From Spraguea lophii (Eukaryota > Microsporidia > Spragueidae): DNA of 64,000 bases. The position numbers and the translations under genes are program-made. Positions 10,305 through 19,791 of this stretch are shown here, piece after piece. The DNA is taken from positions 1-64,000 of the forward strand of contig LDOQ01000129.1 of NCBI GenBank assembly GCA_001887945.1, written 5' to 3'. Within the stretch, counting starts at the first letter, position 1; each line of letters starts with the position of its first letter. The notes beneath the pieces are model-generated. The model saw only the letters and a list, made by a program, of their open reading frames with translations, was not told the DNA's origin and ran no database searches.

Positions 10305-10970
10305 TGTTTCTCCTTTTTAAGATAGTTGTATTTATAGTTATAATAATGTTAATTTTCCTAATGATAATTATCCTATACTTATCTTTAAATTATTGATATT
10401 AATTTTCTTTACATGCCATCTAATAATAACCAAATAAAAACGCACTCAGTTACGATAACAATAAAACTATATTTTATTTACGGTCTTTATATTTTAATTA
10501 TCGATATAAAATAATTAATGCCGTAACAATTCTAAAACTATATGATCGGTAATTATAACGATTAAAAAAAGTTTGAAAAAAAAAGAAATAAACCATTGGT
10601 TAATATAATTATATTTAAATTAAATAAAAGTATATTCTATGATTTAAAAATAATTTAACCATAAATATCTATTTAACCAGAATATAACCAATAATCATAT
10701 GGAATAAATTTATATAAAGAACTTTTTGCGACTATAGATAATCTTAAATTATAACCATGCAATATATATTTTTGGTTTGATTTAAGATTTTTATATTTTT
10801 TATTTAAATAAAATATACACTTATCATATTTAAACATTTACATATATTATTTAAATAAATTATATATATATTTATTATTTTCATCCTATTTAGAATTCTT
10901 ATATTCGGATTATAAATAAATTGAATTATTATATTTATTTTACTCATATTTTAATATTTCTATTATTTAT
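10305..10970. other. AT-rich spacer between PRP11 and SmF
   Basis: No open frame or RNA gene is recognised in this 670-base gap. Confidence 0.4.
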
Positions 10971-10971
10971 A

Positions 10972-10974
10972 CCC
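10972..10974 (+). promoter_or_regulatory. CCC start motif, decides SmF start
   Basis: CCC directly abuts the ATG at 10975. The upstream open frame beginning at 10921 has only a TTG and would add a hydrophobic leader absent from Sm proteins. Confidence 0.75.
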
Positions 10975-11217
10975 ATGGATCAGATTTCTGAAAGAGAAAA
11001 TCCAAAACAATTTCTAGCAAACAGAATAGGTAAAGATGTTAAGGTAGTTTTAAAATGGGGAATAGAATATGAGGGCATTCTTGGTCTAGTAGATAAATAT
11101 TTTAATATTTATCTTAAAAATGCTACAGAAATTGTAGGCTCAGAAACTACAGGAATGGTAGGTGATATATTAATTAGATGTAATAATATAAAAACAATAC
11201 AATCAAAATCTAAATAA
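10975..11217 (+). CDS. SMX3: Small nuclear ribonucleoprotein F (SmF)
   Basis: An 80-residue protein covering the whole Sm fold. Sm1 contains 'NPKQFLANRIGKDVKVVLKWGIEYEGILGLVDKYFNIYL' (key residues K-W-G-x-E-Y-x-G, diagnostic of SmF). Sm2 contains 'GDILIRCNNI', matching the SmF 'G-x-x-L-I-R-C-N-N-V' signature. It forms part of the heptameric Sm ring on spliceosomal snRNAs. The length equals the usual 75-90 residues. It is followed after 25 bases by the next gene, so the transcripts must overlap or run together. Confidence 0.93.
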   Translation: MDQISERENPKQFLANRIGKDVKVVLKWGIEYEGILGLVDKYFNIYLKNATEIVGSETTGMVGDILIRCNNIKTIQSKSK

Positions 11218-11242
11218 ATTTTTATCTTTTACACCCTTAGTC

Positions 11243-11995
11243 ATGGTATTTGAAATTAAATTAAAAAATAAACCGTTATCAATTTATTCTAGTGGTGAAG
11301 ACGTGTATATAGGAGATTTTATGGGTAATTTATATTTGCTAAAAAATGGGTTAAAGATTATTTATGTAATAGATCAACCTATATCTTCTATAGTGGTAGA
11401 TAACGGAGATATATATTATAGCACGTGGAAAGGTGAAATATATAAAAATAACGAAAAAATAAAAATTGGTGATGATATTATAAAAAATATAAATTTTTAT
11501 AAAAATGAATTATATGCTTTTATAGGGGATTATATGATAATATTAGAAAATATGAAAATAAAGAAAAAAATAAATTTAGATTCAAAGGTATTATGTTCTA
11601 TGGTAAATAATGATATTTTATATTTAGGATTTTCTATACCAAAAATATGCTCTTATAATAATTTTGAAATAACTGATATTGAAACATCTCATGAGGCTGG
11701 AATATTACATTTGAATTACAATGATGGTTTAATAACATCTTCTGCTGATAAATCTATAAGAAAAAATAATAATATTATTTATAAAAGTGATGTATGGTGT
11801 AGAGGAACATTGAACAATTTGATATGGGAAGATAAACGTATATTAAAGGAAGGAGAAGTTATTATTGAGCATAGTGATATTATACAGGGTGTGGTTAAGG
11901 TAAAAGATAGAATAATATCTATAGGATTAGATTGTATGATTAAAATTTATAAAGAATTAGATGAAGAGCTACCCGATATATTGGCAGAGTTATAA
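11243..11995 (+). CDS. WD-repeat-like beta-propeller protein, unidentified
   Basis: A 250-residue protein with repeated short beta-strand units such as 'SGEDVYIGDFMGNLYLL', 'NGDIYYSTWKGEIY', 'NDGLITSSADKSIRK' and 'DRIISIGLDCMIKIYK'. This is the pattern of WD40 propeller blades with weak GH/WD dipeptides. About six or seven blades would fit. I cannot assign an orthologue; a small ribosome-biogenesis or chromatin WD protein is possible. Start supported by CCC at 11234-11236. The ATG lies only 25 bases after the SmF stop. Confidence 0.75.
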   Translation: MVFEIKLKNKPLSIYSSGEDVYIGDFMGNLYLLKNGLKIIYVIDQPISSIVVDNGDIYYSTWKGEIYKNNEKIKIGDDIIKNINFYKNELYAFIGDYMIILENMKIKKKINLDSKVLCSMVNNDILYLGFSIPKICSYNNFEITDIETSHEAGILHLNYNDGLITSSADKSIRKNNNIIYKSDVWCRGTLNNLIWEDKRILKEGEVIIEHSDIIQGVVKVKDRIISIGLDCMIKIYKELDEELPDILAEL

Positions 11996-12079
11996 AAAGA
12001 AATAAATATTAATATTTTCTTTAAATAATTTTTTATAACTTAACAAACTACGAGAAATAAATATATTAAAGATTAATAT

Positions 12080-12310
12080 ATTCCTAGCTGATTGTAATTA
12101 ATCATGATGTTTGTGAGTGTGGTTCATGAATTCACTAGAGAGTTTACTTACGAGACTCATAATAGGTGCATCAACTCCATCTTATATTATACTTTAGAAT
12201 GTTAAGGTTAACGTATGATGAATATCGATATGTTATCTCGGTTTATATGAGATTATTAATTTATTTTTGTTACACGATATTGGTTGAGCTAATAATAAAT
12301 ATACAATTTT
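12080..12310 (-). repeat. SINE-like repeat, highly decayed copy
   Basis: Weak but ordered matches to the dispersed family: 'ttcctagctgattgtaattaatcatg', 'aggtgcatcaactccatcttatattatactttagaatgttaagg'. A 94-codon open frame across it is accidental. Confidence 0.45.
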
Positions 12311-12543
12311 TACATAATATATCAAATATCCTTCCAATAAACAATAACACCATGTATAAAAGCTTAATATTATGTTATATCATATTATTAATTTTACGTT
12401 TGAATATATTCAAATTTTTGACCTTTAGATATTTTTTTATTTGTGATTAATCTTGTATCACAGCTCATTTATAAACCAAAAAAAATATTTTTTAAAAAAA
12501 GGTTTTAATAAGAAAATGATTTATTCATCAAAACTTCAAAAAA

Positions 12544-13941
12544 TTATATTATTGCATGTATAATCACACAAAAACTTATTCCCAATAAAAATGAAATATT
12601 TGAAATTCCATTTTCCCGATATTCCTTTTCTTCTTTTCGAAAATCATAATCGGGAAGTGTATTTTTTTTCTTTTTTTTCATATCATCAAATGCCTTTTTA
12701 TTCGACAATTTATCTGAACCGTAATTATTTTCTTTTTCTAAAAGTTCTTTTACCTTCTCCTTAAATTCTCCCACGTGATCATAAAATCCTTTACGTATAA
12801 CATCTAAGAAAGTGTTAAAAATACTTATAATTTGTTTTTTTTCTTCGTCGTTTTTATTTTGCATCATATTTTTGATACAAAAAGCAAAATCATTCGTTAA
12901 AGTTCGTGAATACGTCGTGAACAATACATTCTTTATTTCCTCCGATAAAGTATTTATAGGAGTATGTTCAAGTAAATTTTCAATACTTCTGTTTAAATTT
13001 ATAAATGTAGGCTCAGCAGGAAATTCGTAATCTAATGTATATTCTTCTTTTTTATAATTATCGCGGTTTTTTAAGATTGAATGGGGAGTGGATGGATTTG
13101 TTTGAAAAGAAGAATCTAATTTTTTCGTGTCTTTGCATACTTGAGGATTTTGTTGAATACACTGTTGTACATTTGTATGATTTTCAGATATATCATTGTA
13201 ACGCAACAAACGATTAATATATTTCCATTTAATTTCTACGAATGGATAATCTTTTAATCTATGAGTATAATTCCTTAAATCACTTATACAGATATCGATA
13301 TTCGAAGAATCTCGTAATATAAGATATGAAGTGGGCATGTATACATCATCTCTTATATTGTGTATTAACTGATTATATCGATATGTATAATAACCTTCTG
13401 TAATTATGTTTTCATTTTTATCTTGTAAAAAGAATTTGTTATCTTTCAAATTTATTGTAACACCTTCTAAAATATTATTTTTCATATCATAAAATGTAAT
13501 TTTATATGTATCATAACTAACAAACAATTGTTTACCGTTATTAGGAAAAGAAAGTTCTGATATTGAGCCGTCGTCACCCTCGTATTCTACTTCTTTCTCT
13601 TCTACATAAGGTCTCTTAAAATCATACAAATAACAATCGTCATTATTTCGAGTATATATCGCTAGTATAAGTCCTCGGTTAGATAATCTGAGTGTTTCAT
13701 TTTCGTAGTTTTTTGGGGTTGTAAACGATACATTCCCGTTATTAAAAAATACCTTACAATCCTGTATTACGTCATTTTTACTATTTAATACTCTTGGTAA
13801 TAATGTATTTAATATTGCAAATCCACAGCAGTTAGTATTATCTTGAAGAAATTCAACAGGATCCATTTCTGTTGTTAAGTCATCACTAGACCTAATCAAA
13901 CCTAGAAAACAATATAAGAATAACTTAAAATCCATAGGCAT
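12544..13941 (-). CDS. Secreted or surface protein with C-terminal membrane or GPI-type tail, unknown
   Basis: A 465-residue protein not recognised as any family. It has a short N-terminal signal peptide ('FKLFLYCFLGLI') and a final hydrophobic segment ('ISFLLGISFCVIIHAII') ending exactly at the C-terminus, as in GPI-anchored or tail-anchored proteins. In between is a beta-rich, cysteine-containing region (residues 35-250), then a helical stretch and a Lys-rich region before the tail. GGGG at 13948-13951 (CCCC on the coding strand) supports the start; ATG at 13935 is an equally possible start. A spore-wall or cell-surface role is inference from topology only. Confidence 0.7.
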   Translation of the reverse strand: MPMDFKLFLYCFLGLIRSSDDLTTEMDPVEFLQDNTNCCGFAILNTLLPRVLNSKNDVIQDCKVFFNNGNVSFTTPKNYENETLRLSNRGLILAIYTRNNDDCYLYDFKRPYVEEKEVEYEGDDGSISELSFPNNGKQLFVSYDTYKITFYDMKNNILEGVTINLKDNKFFLQDKNENIITEGYYTYRYNQLIHNIRDDVYMPTSYLILRDSSNIDICISDLRNYTHRLKDYPFVEIKWKYINRLLRYNDISENHTNVQQCIQQNPQVCKDTKKLDSSFQTNPSTPHSILKNRDNYKKEEYTLDYEFPAEPTFINLNRSIENLLEHTPINTLSEEIKNVLFTTYSRTLTNDFAFCIKNMMQNKNDEEKKQIISIFNTFLDVIRKGFYDHVGEFKEKVKELLEKENNYGSDKLSNKKAFDDMKKKKKNTLPDYDFRKEEKEYRENGISNISFLLGISFCVIIHAII

Positions 13942-13951
13942 AAGATTGGGG

Positions 13952-14814
13952 ATAATTTATAAATTTATAAATTTAAAATGTCAAAAAAATAAATGATTTT
14001 TTTTATAAATATTTTATATTCTAGAATATTTATTTTTAAAAAAATAATAAAATATTATTAAATTCATTATATAATATTTTATAAATACTATAAAGTTAAT
14101 ATAGAATATTAAAATATGATTTTTTTAATATATTTTAATATATTTAATAAAATAAAAAACCCTGAATAATATTTTTATAATTTCATTTGTATTTTATTAA
14201 ATATTTTTTATGAATCTTTTTTATCAAAGAAGATTATTAATTTAGTTAATGTAAATAAAACCTTGAGTCTTAAAGAATTTAATAAAAATAAATATCGTAA
14301 TTATACATTATTTATTACCAAAAAATTCGTTATTAGACATAATTAATTCATTGGTTTGTACATATCTCTTTTCATGTTATATATAAAGGTATTCAAGCAA
14401 AGTTATCATCATGATTAATGAAAAATAATATTGTCACACATGTAATATAAATCCCATAATAAATATATGTTGTTTATTATAAGATTATAAAATATTTTAA
14501 ATATTAAGATATGAAATATTATTAATATATTTTCTTTAATGTGAACAAGAAACTAATTTTTTAAGTAAATTATATTTTTCACATAAAAAAAATATTTGGT
14601 TAAACACCATATTAGCAGATTATAATATACTATAAGATACATTACGGTTATAGAATTACTAATTCTAATGTAACAATATGAAATATTAAGTTTTTCATTT
14701 TGAATTTGCAAGTAAAACAATTTTTAAAAATTATTCTTGTCGATATAATACATTTATTGTGGTACTATATAACATAATATACTTTATATCATATTCCAAA
14801 TAATGTAAATGGGT
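13952..14814. other. AT-rich intergenic region
   Basis: No gene, repeat-family match or start motif was recognised in this 860-base stretch upstream of the tRNA. Confidence 0.4.
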
Positions 14815-14896
14815 GTCAGTATGGCCGAGTGGTTAAGGCGCTGGATTCGAAATCTAGTGGGTATATCCCTCGCGGGTTCAAATCCTGCTGCTGACG
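14815..14896 (+). tRNA. tRNA-Ser (anticodon CGA)
   Basis: A complete type II cloverleaf. The acceptor strands gtcagta/tgctgac pair (one G-T), followed by a G discriminator. The D arm contains 'ggccgagtggttaaggc', the anticodon stem tgga/tcta carries loop anticodon CGA, there is a long variable arm, and the T arm is gcggg-ttcaaat-cctgc. No intron and no encoded CCA. TTTTTT directly follows as a Pol III terminator. CGA reads UCG serine codons. Confidence 0.95.
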
Positions 14897-14902
14897 TTTT
14901 TT
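14897..14902 (+). terminator. Pol III oligo-T terminator of tRNA-Ser
   Basis: Six T residues lie immediately after the discriminator base. The MPS1-like CDS begins only 60 bases further on. Confidence 0.85.
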
Positions 14903-14962
14903 CTTTTGGATTTTTATTTATATCTATAACCTCAATATTTATATTATTTTACCCATAAACCT

Positions 14963-17188
14963 ATGTTTACCCTCGACAACATCTTTTCTTCTTTTGATCT
15001 TTACTTGCATTTACACACAGAAAAATTCACATCTTTAGACATAGGTCAACAACTTAAAATATATTCACAAATAGTTGCAAGAGATTTTCAGCCTGACGAA
15101 TATATGTGTGAAATATGGATGGAATATATTATTTTAATTGGAATAAATGAATGTGAACATAGAGATAAAACATATTTTCTTAATAAAGAAAATCAAACAA
15201 CACAGAGTTTAAGTAGTATAAGCTTTTTAGATAATTTTATAATCACTGAATACGGAGTTATGGAAGTAAGAGACACATTTTTTATTTTGAAAATGAATTT
15301 TTATAAATTCATAAATTATTGTATACGTTTCTTAACGTTTGAATATAAATGTTTATGTAAAGAAGGTCAAATATATTTAGATAAAGAACAAAATATGGTT
15401 TTTAATGATAAAATAAAAGAATATGTAGATTATGTTAGTCATAAAGATTTTGAAAATAAACATATAATATTGGAGATAATAAAAAAATTTAGAAATAATG
15501 AAATCGATAAAATAGAAGAGAAATATTATGTAAGAATAGAAACAATTATAAAAAATTTAACTAAAAAATCTAAAGATGAAAAAAGAAATACAGGTAGCAT
15601 TTTAAAAGAAAATGAAATGGAAATTAATAATAAAAGAGAAAAAGAAAACAATGATAATCATATTAAAAGAAAAGAAATACAGGTAATAGAAAATAACATA
15701 AATTTTAACGAGAACATTAGTCTGGAACGTAAAAAATTTAAAATAGAAGATGATAAACATCAAGAAAATGAAAAGAAGATAAATAATTCAGATGAGGATA
15801 GTTTCTTAAAAAATTCTTTAAACAAAATTTCTTTAGAAGATGATCAAATAAAAGAAAACTTAGCAACCAATAAAATTAAAAGTAAAGATTATGTAAAAGA
15901 AAATCAATCTATTTCTGTAAATAACCAAAAAACTAATCAAGAGATTAAGAAAATAGAAGTAGGATGTATAAAATTAAACAGTGAGGTTGAAGACATTACA
16001 GATATAAATAAATTTAAAAAATATAGTAAGTTAAAAGAAATCAATAATTTCAATGTAAATGATAATGATGGTTTAAATATAAAGAAAGATGAAAATTCTG
16101 ATGAAGAACTAAAATATCGGAAAATTGGTAAAAAAACCTATAAAAAAGATTCTTATAAAAATAAAGGTGGATTTAAACTTGAAAGTATATATATCAACGA
16201 TAGAGAATATTTTATTGTAAAAAGAATAGGCAAGGGTGGTAGCGGTTCAGTATTTCTAGTAATTCAACAAAGTAATAAAGGTATGCCACATAATTATTAC
16301 AATGATGTGACCATGTATGCAATGAAAGAAGTAAAAATTGTTGGAGATGATAGTTTAAAAAATATAAAAAAAGAGATTGATATTTTAGAATGTTTTAAAG
16401 AGACTGACGGAATAATACAGATTATAGATTGGGAACAGAAGAAGGATTATATGTATATTCTCTTAGAATATGGAGAATATGATCTTAATAGTGTTATGAG
16501 AGTTCTTCCTGGAGTAAAAAATAATTTAAAGGAAGGAGTTATAAGTAATTTTCCATATAATAAAATTTTGGCAATTTGGGAAGAATTATTATTGATTATA
16601 CAAAAAGTTCATTCAGCAAGAATTATTCATAAGGATTTAAAACCTGGAAATTTTGTGTTTGTTAATGGACGTATAAAATTAATAGATTTTGGGATTAGTA
16701 ATAGAATTCCTAGTGATACAACAAATGTTAGGGATCAATCGCAAGCAGGAACAATCAATTATTTAGCTCCGGAAGGTGCACATTGTGAAGATAATAAAAT
16801 AGGGAGGAGTTCAGATGTATGGTCATTGGGTGTTATACTTTATGAGATGGTGTATAAAAAAGTTCCTATGCATAAATATAAAACTTTTTTACAAAAATAT
16901 GATTGGTTGAAAAGTAAAAAAGAGATAGAATATTTTTATGGTAATGAGGATTCTGTATCAAAAGATAAACAAGCTACTAACAGTTATAATTTAATATTTT
17001 TAATAAGTATTATTAAAAAATGTTTAGTGTATGAACCAAAGGAAAGAGCTACAGTTGAAGAACTTTTAAATATGATGGATGCACATAAAAGAAGAACTAG
17101 TTTCAGTAAAGAAGAATTTGTAAATTTGTTAAAAGAATTAGGATATACTTCTCAAAATCAAGAGATATTGAAAAAATATTTTCCTTAA
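14963..17188 (+). CDS. MPS1: MPS1/TTK-type dual-specificity protein kinase
   Basis: A 741-residue protein with a C-terminal kinase domain (about 412-705): glycine loop 'GKGGSGSVF' near 422, catalytic Lys in 'YAMKEVK' near 455, 'HKDLKPGNFVFV' near 556, DFG near 574 in 'IKLIDFGISNRIPSDTTN', activation segment 'QAGTINYLAPE', and 'SSDVWSLGVILYEM'. 'KLIDFGI...SDTTN' followed by 'GT-NY--PE' is characteristic of Mps1/TTK, the spindle-checkpoint kinase that acts at kinetochores and, in yeast, in spindle pole duplication. The N-terminal ~130 residues are helical, perhaps the TPR-like part. Residues 190-395 are a Lys/Asn/Glu-rich linker. Start supported by CCC at 14952-14954. CCT4 follows after 87 bases. 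Confidence 0.88.
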   Translation: MFTLDNIFSSFDLYLHLHTEKFTSLDIGQQLKIYSQIVARDFQPDEYMCEIWMEYIILIGINECEHRDKTYFLNKENQTTQSLSSISFLDNFIITEYGVMEVRDTFFILKMNFYKFINYCIRFLTFEYKCLCKEGQIYLDKEQNMVFNDKIKEYVDYVSHKDFENKHIILEIIKKFRNNEIDKIEEKYYVRIETIIKNLTKKSKDEKRNTGSILKENEMEINNKREKENNDNHIKRKEIQVIENNINFNENISLERKKFKIEDDKHQENEKKINNSDEDSFLKNSLNKISLEDDQIKENLATNKIKSKDYVKENQSISVNNQKTNQEIKKIEVGCIKLNSEVEDITDINKFKKYSKLKEINNFNVNDNDGLNIKKDENSDEELKYRKIGKKTYKKDSYKNKGGFKLESIYINDREYFIVKRIGKGGSGSVFLVIQQSNKGMPHNYYNDVTMYAMKEVKIVGDDSLKNIKKEIDILECFKETDGIIQIIDWEQKKDYMYILLEYGEYDLNSVMRVLPGVKNNLKEGVISNFPYNKILAIWEELLLIIQKVHSARIIHKDLKPGNFVFVNGRIKLIDFGISNRIPSDTTNVRDQSQAGTINYLAPEGAHCEDNKIGRSSDVWSLGVILYEMVYKKVPMHKYKTFLQKYDWLKSKKEIEYFYGNEDSVSKDKQATNSYNLIFLISIIKKCLVYEPKERATVEELLNMMDAHKRRTSFSKEEFVNLLKELGYTSQNQEILKKYFP

Positions 17189-17275
17189 TTATAAATAAAT
17201 TTCTATTTAAATTTTATTTATTATTGTTCATTTACATAAATTAGATATTATAAAAATATTTATTTTTTATGCCCT

Positions 17276-18769
17276 ATGAATCAACGTTCTGCTATAATAA
17301 GAAATTCAAATATAGATGCATGTGTGTCAATTACAGATAGTTTATCTTCATCATTAGGTCCTAGAGGATTAGATAAGATGATAGTTTGTGGTAAGGATGT
17401 AACTGTAACTAATGATGGTGCGACAATTTTAACAAAATTAAAAGGTGTTCATCCTGTAAGTAAGATATTAACAAACCTGTCACAGGCACAGGATGAAGCA
17501 TGTGGAGATGGTACAACTTCTGTGGTTGTTCTTACAGGAGCATTATTAAAAGCATGTAAATCTTTATTAAAATTAGTACATCCATCCGCTATAATTGAAG
17601 CATTAGAAAGAATAAAAATTGCAGCAAATGTAATTTTGGAAGATGCAGGTATTCCAATAGGTGATAGCGAAGGAGAGTTAATTAGAAATGTTATAACTTC
17701 ATTGAGTTCTAAGGTTGTAAGCTCATGTGCTGAAGAAATGGCACTCATATCAGTAAAAGCAATGAAAAAGGCAGGTTCTTTGAAAAATATCAAAATTGTT
17801 AAAAAGGTAGGTGGTAGCATAGAAGAAACCAAGTTAGTAGACGGTGTTGTCCTTAATAAGAACATCAAAGATAATATACAAGGTATTAATAGAAAAATGA
17901 AGGTTTTAATGGCACAATTCTGTTTAAGTGCACCAAAAACAAATATTGATTCTAAAATTTTAATAGAAGACGCAGATGCAATGGATAGAATTATCAAGGA
18001 AGAAAGAGATTATATAGTAAACATATGTAAAAAAATAAAAGAATCTGGATGTGAGTTATTGATAGTTCAGAAATCTATTATGAGAGATTCCTTATCAAGC
18101 CTTGCTTATCATTTCTTAAAGAAGCTTAATATTATGGTTATTGAGGATGTGGAAAGAGAAGAAATAGATTTTATTTCCAAAACATTTGGTATCAAACCAA
18201 TATCCGATGTAGATCTTATACCAAGTGAATTAAGAGAGTTAGGAATAAAGGAGGAAGAAGAAAGTGGTGAAAGAATTACAACATTGATAGATAAAGGTAA
18301 TATATATGTATCTATATTGGTAAGAGGATCGGATAATATGATTGTTGATGAGACAGAAAGAAGTTTAGTAGATGCTCTATCTGTAGTAAAATCTCTTATA
18401 GATAACCCTAAAAAAGTACCAGGTGGTGGGCATATAGAAATGCTTATCAGTATGATAGAGACAGAAGATATGATAGAAAGAGAATTATACAAAGCTTTTG
18501 AATGCATACCTTATTATCTTTGTAGGAATGGCGGTGTTAATTTAAACGTGAATAAAAAGGAAAACTTATTAGAAGAATTAAGAAGTAAAATAAATAATAA
18601 AAGTTATAGATACCAAGGCATTAATATAAGAAAAGGTAAAGTCGATAATATGATAGATCATGAAATTGTACAACCTTTGAGTGTTAGTGTCAATGTGGTA
18701 AATATGGCAATAGAAACTACTGCGATGATATTAAAAATAGATGACGTATTGCCAACAAATAGGATATAA
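17276..18769 (+). CDS. CCT4: TCP-1/CCT chaperonin subunit delta
   Basis: A 497-residue group II chaperonin subunit. The ATP-site motifs are all present: 'SLGPRGLDKM' (about 26-35), 'NDGATIL' (about 46), 'GDGTTSVV' (about 77) and 'PGGGHIE' (about 382). The apical domain carries 'MAQFCLSAPKTNID' and 'LIVQKSIMRDSLSSLAYHFLKKLNIMVIEDVEREEIDFI', which fit CCT4 rather than other subunits. It builds the eight-membered cytosolic ring that folds actin and tubulin. It is slightly shorter than the yeast or human subunit (about 530), typical of microsporidian shortening. CCC at 17272-17274 sits one base before the ATG. It is free of the Asn-rich inserts seen in the block beginning 1 kb downstream. Confidence 0.95.
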   Translation: MNQRSAIIRNSNIDACVSITDSLSSSLGPRGLDKMIVCGKDVTVTNDGATILTKLKGVHPVSKILTNLSQAQDEACGDGTTSVVVLTGALLKACKSLLKLVHPSAIIEALERIKIAANVILEDAGIPIGDSEGELIRNVITSLSSKVVSSCAEEMALISVKAMKKAGSLKNIKIVKKVGGSIEETKLVDGVVLNKNIKDNIQGINRKMKVLMAQFCLSAPKTNIDSKILIEDADAMDRIIKEERDYIVNICKKIKESGCELLIVQKSIMRDSLSSLAYHFLKKLNIMVIEDVEREEIDFISKTFGIKPISDVDLIPSELRELGIKEEEESGERITTLIDKGNIYVSILVRGSDNMIVDETERSLVDALSVVKSLIDNPKKVPGGGHIEMLISMIETEDMIERELYKAFECIPYYLCRNGGVNLNVNKKENLLEELRSKINNKSYRYQGINIRKGKVDNMIDHEIVQPLSVSVNVVNMAIETTAMILKIDDVLPTNRI

Positions 18770-19080
18770 GTGAAAAAGTTAAAACTAATCAATAAAATTA
18801 TTATTATTTTAAAAAATGACGATGAGATTTAATCGTTAAATTCAAAGTTTTGTATTTTTAAATTACTTATTAATTAATAGGCTTATAATCATGTTTTTAA
18901 AATAAAATTTCTATTATATTAAATTTTTTATAGTTAAATCTTTGTAAGACGAATCCGTATTATATTAAGAATAAGCAATAAAATTTACACATGTTTTTTA
19001 TTTTAATTATTAAAAATATATTAGCAGCATCAGGAATACACCAAGAAACTAAAAAACCAACATAAAAAATATAGCACTAG
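18770..19080. other. AT-rich spacer after CCT4
   Basis: No feature recognised. Confidence 0.4.
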
Positions 19081-19084
19081 AAAA

Positions 19085-19690
19085 AGTTATAAACAATGTT
19101 GAAAATTTTTCAATCGGACCATTAATCAACATGAATGGAATATGGTTTTGTTAATACTGCTTGCCAAATGTTATTTTATGGGCATATCTATCGTTCTTTT
19201 CTTAAAGAGAAATTCGAAACGAGAAATATAGGATATAATCTCAAAAAATATATTTATTAAGATGTTATATACAAAGGAACCAATTAATTTAGATAATGGT
19301 TTATTAGAAATTTTAGAAAACGCAAAAATAAAGTATATACGGACGAAGGAATGTCTGTGTATTCTTTCATGGTTAAGTTATCTAATATAATATATCTGGA
19401 AATCGAAAAAAAATATTATTTATCGATAAAATTTAATAATTATTTCAAAGTTATTTTTCGCAGTCAAATCGATCTTAAAACCTCGGAAAAAAAATCATAC
19501 CTTTAATTTTATAGAAATTGAATATTTGTGGAAAAAAGAATATCGAGTAAATAGACGTATATATGCATTAAGATTAATATATGCTTCACAAAATCTTATA
19601 AGAGAACATTGGTCTAAACGCCATTTTTAAAATAATAAAAAGAAAATTCTGGATGATATATAGCAAATGATATACATATAACAAGAATAT
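19085..19690 (+). pseudogene. Ubiquitin-specific protease (USP/C19)-like relic
   Basis: Broken plus-strand frames read 'SIGPLINMNG' then, after a frameshift, 'YGFVNTACQMLFYGHIYRSF' and onward to an ordinary charged protein sequence. This mirrors the USP Cys box (G-L-x-N-x-G-N-T-C-Y-x-N-S-x-L-Q-x-L-F), but the catalytic Cys position reads Tyr or Gly. Further pieces include 'MSVYSFMVKLSNIIYLEIEK' near 19350 and 'YALRLIYASQNLIREHWSKR' near 19560. Several stops and frameshifts show it is dead. Family call is moderate. Confidence 0.4.
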
Positions 19691-19791
19691 AAGAATCAAA
19701 ATATTAATTATTTTAATATTATTTAGATCTCGAGAAATAAAATATCCTAGAATATTTTTATTTATAATTAAAATATAAAATAATATTTTAA

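Noticed and set aside
12166..12450. 94-codon plus-strand open frame
   Set aside because: It overlaps a decayed SINE copy and is a hydrophobic AT-driven translation with no start signal.
17449..18507. Two minus-strand frames (182 and 132 codons) opposite CCT4
   Set aside because: CCT4 is unambiguous on the plus strand and the antisense products match no family.
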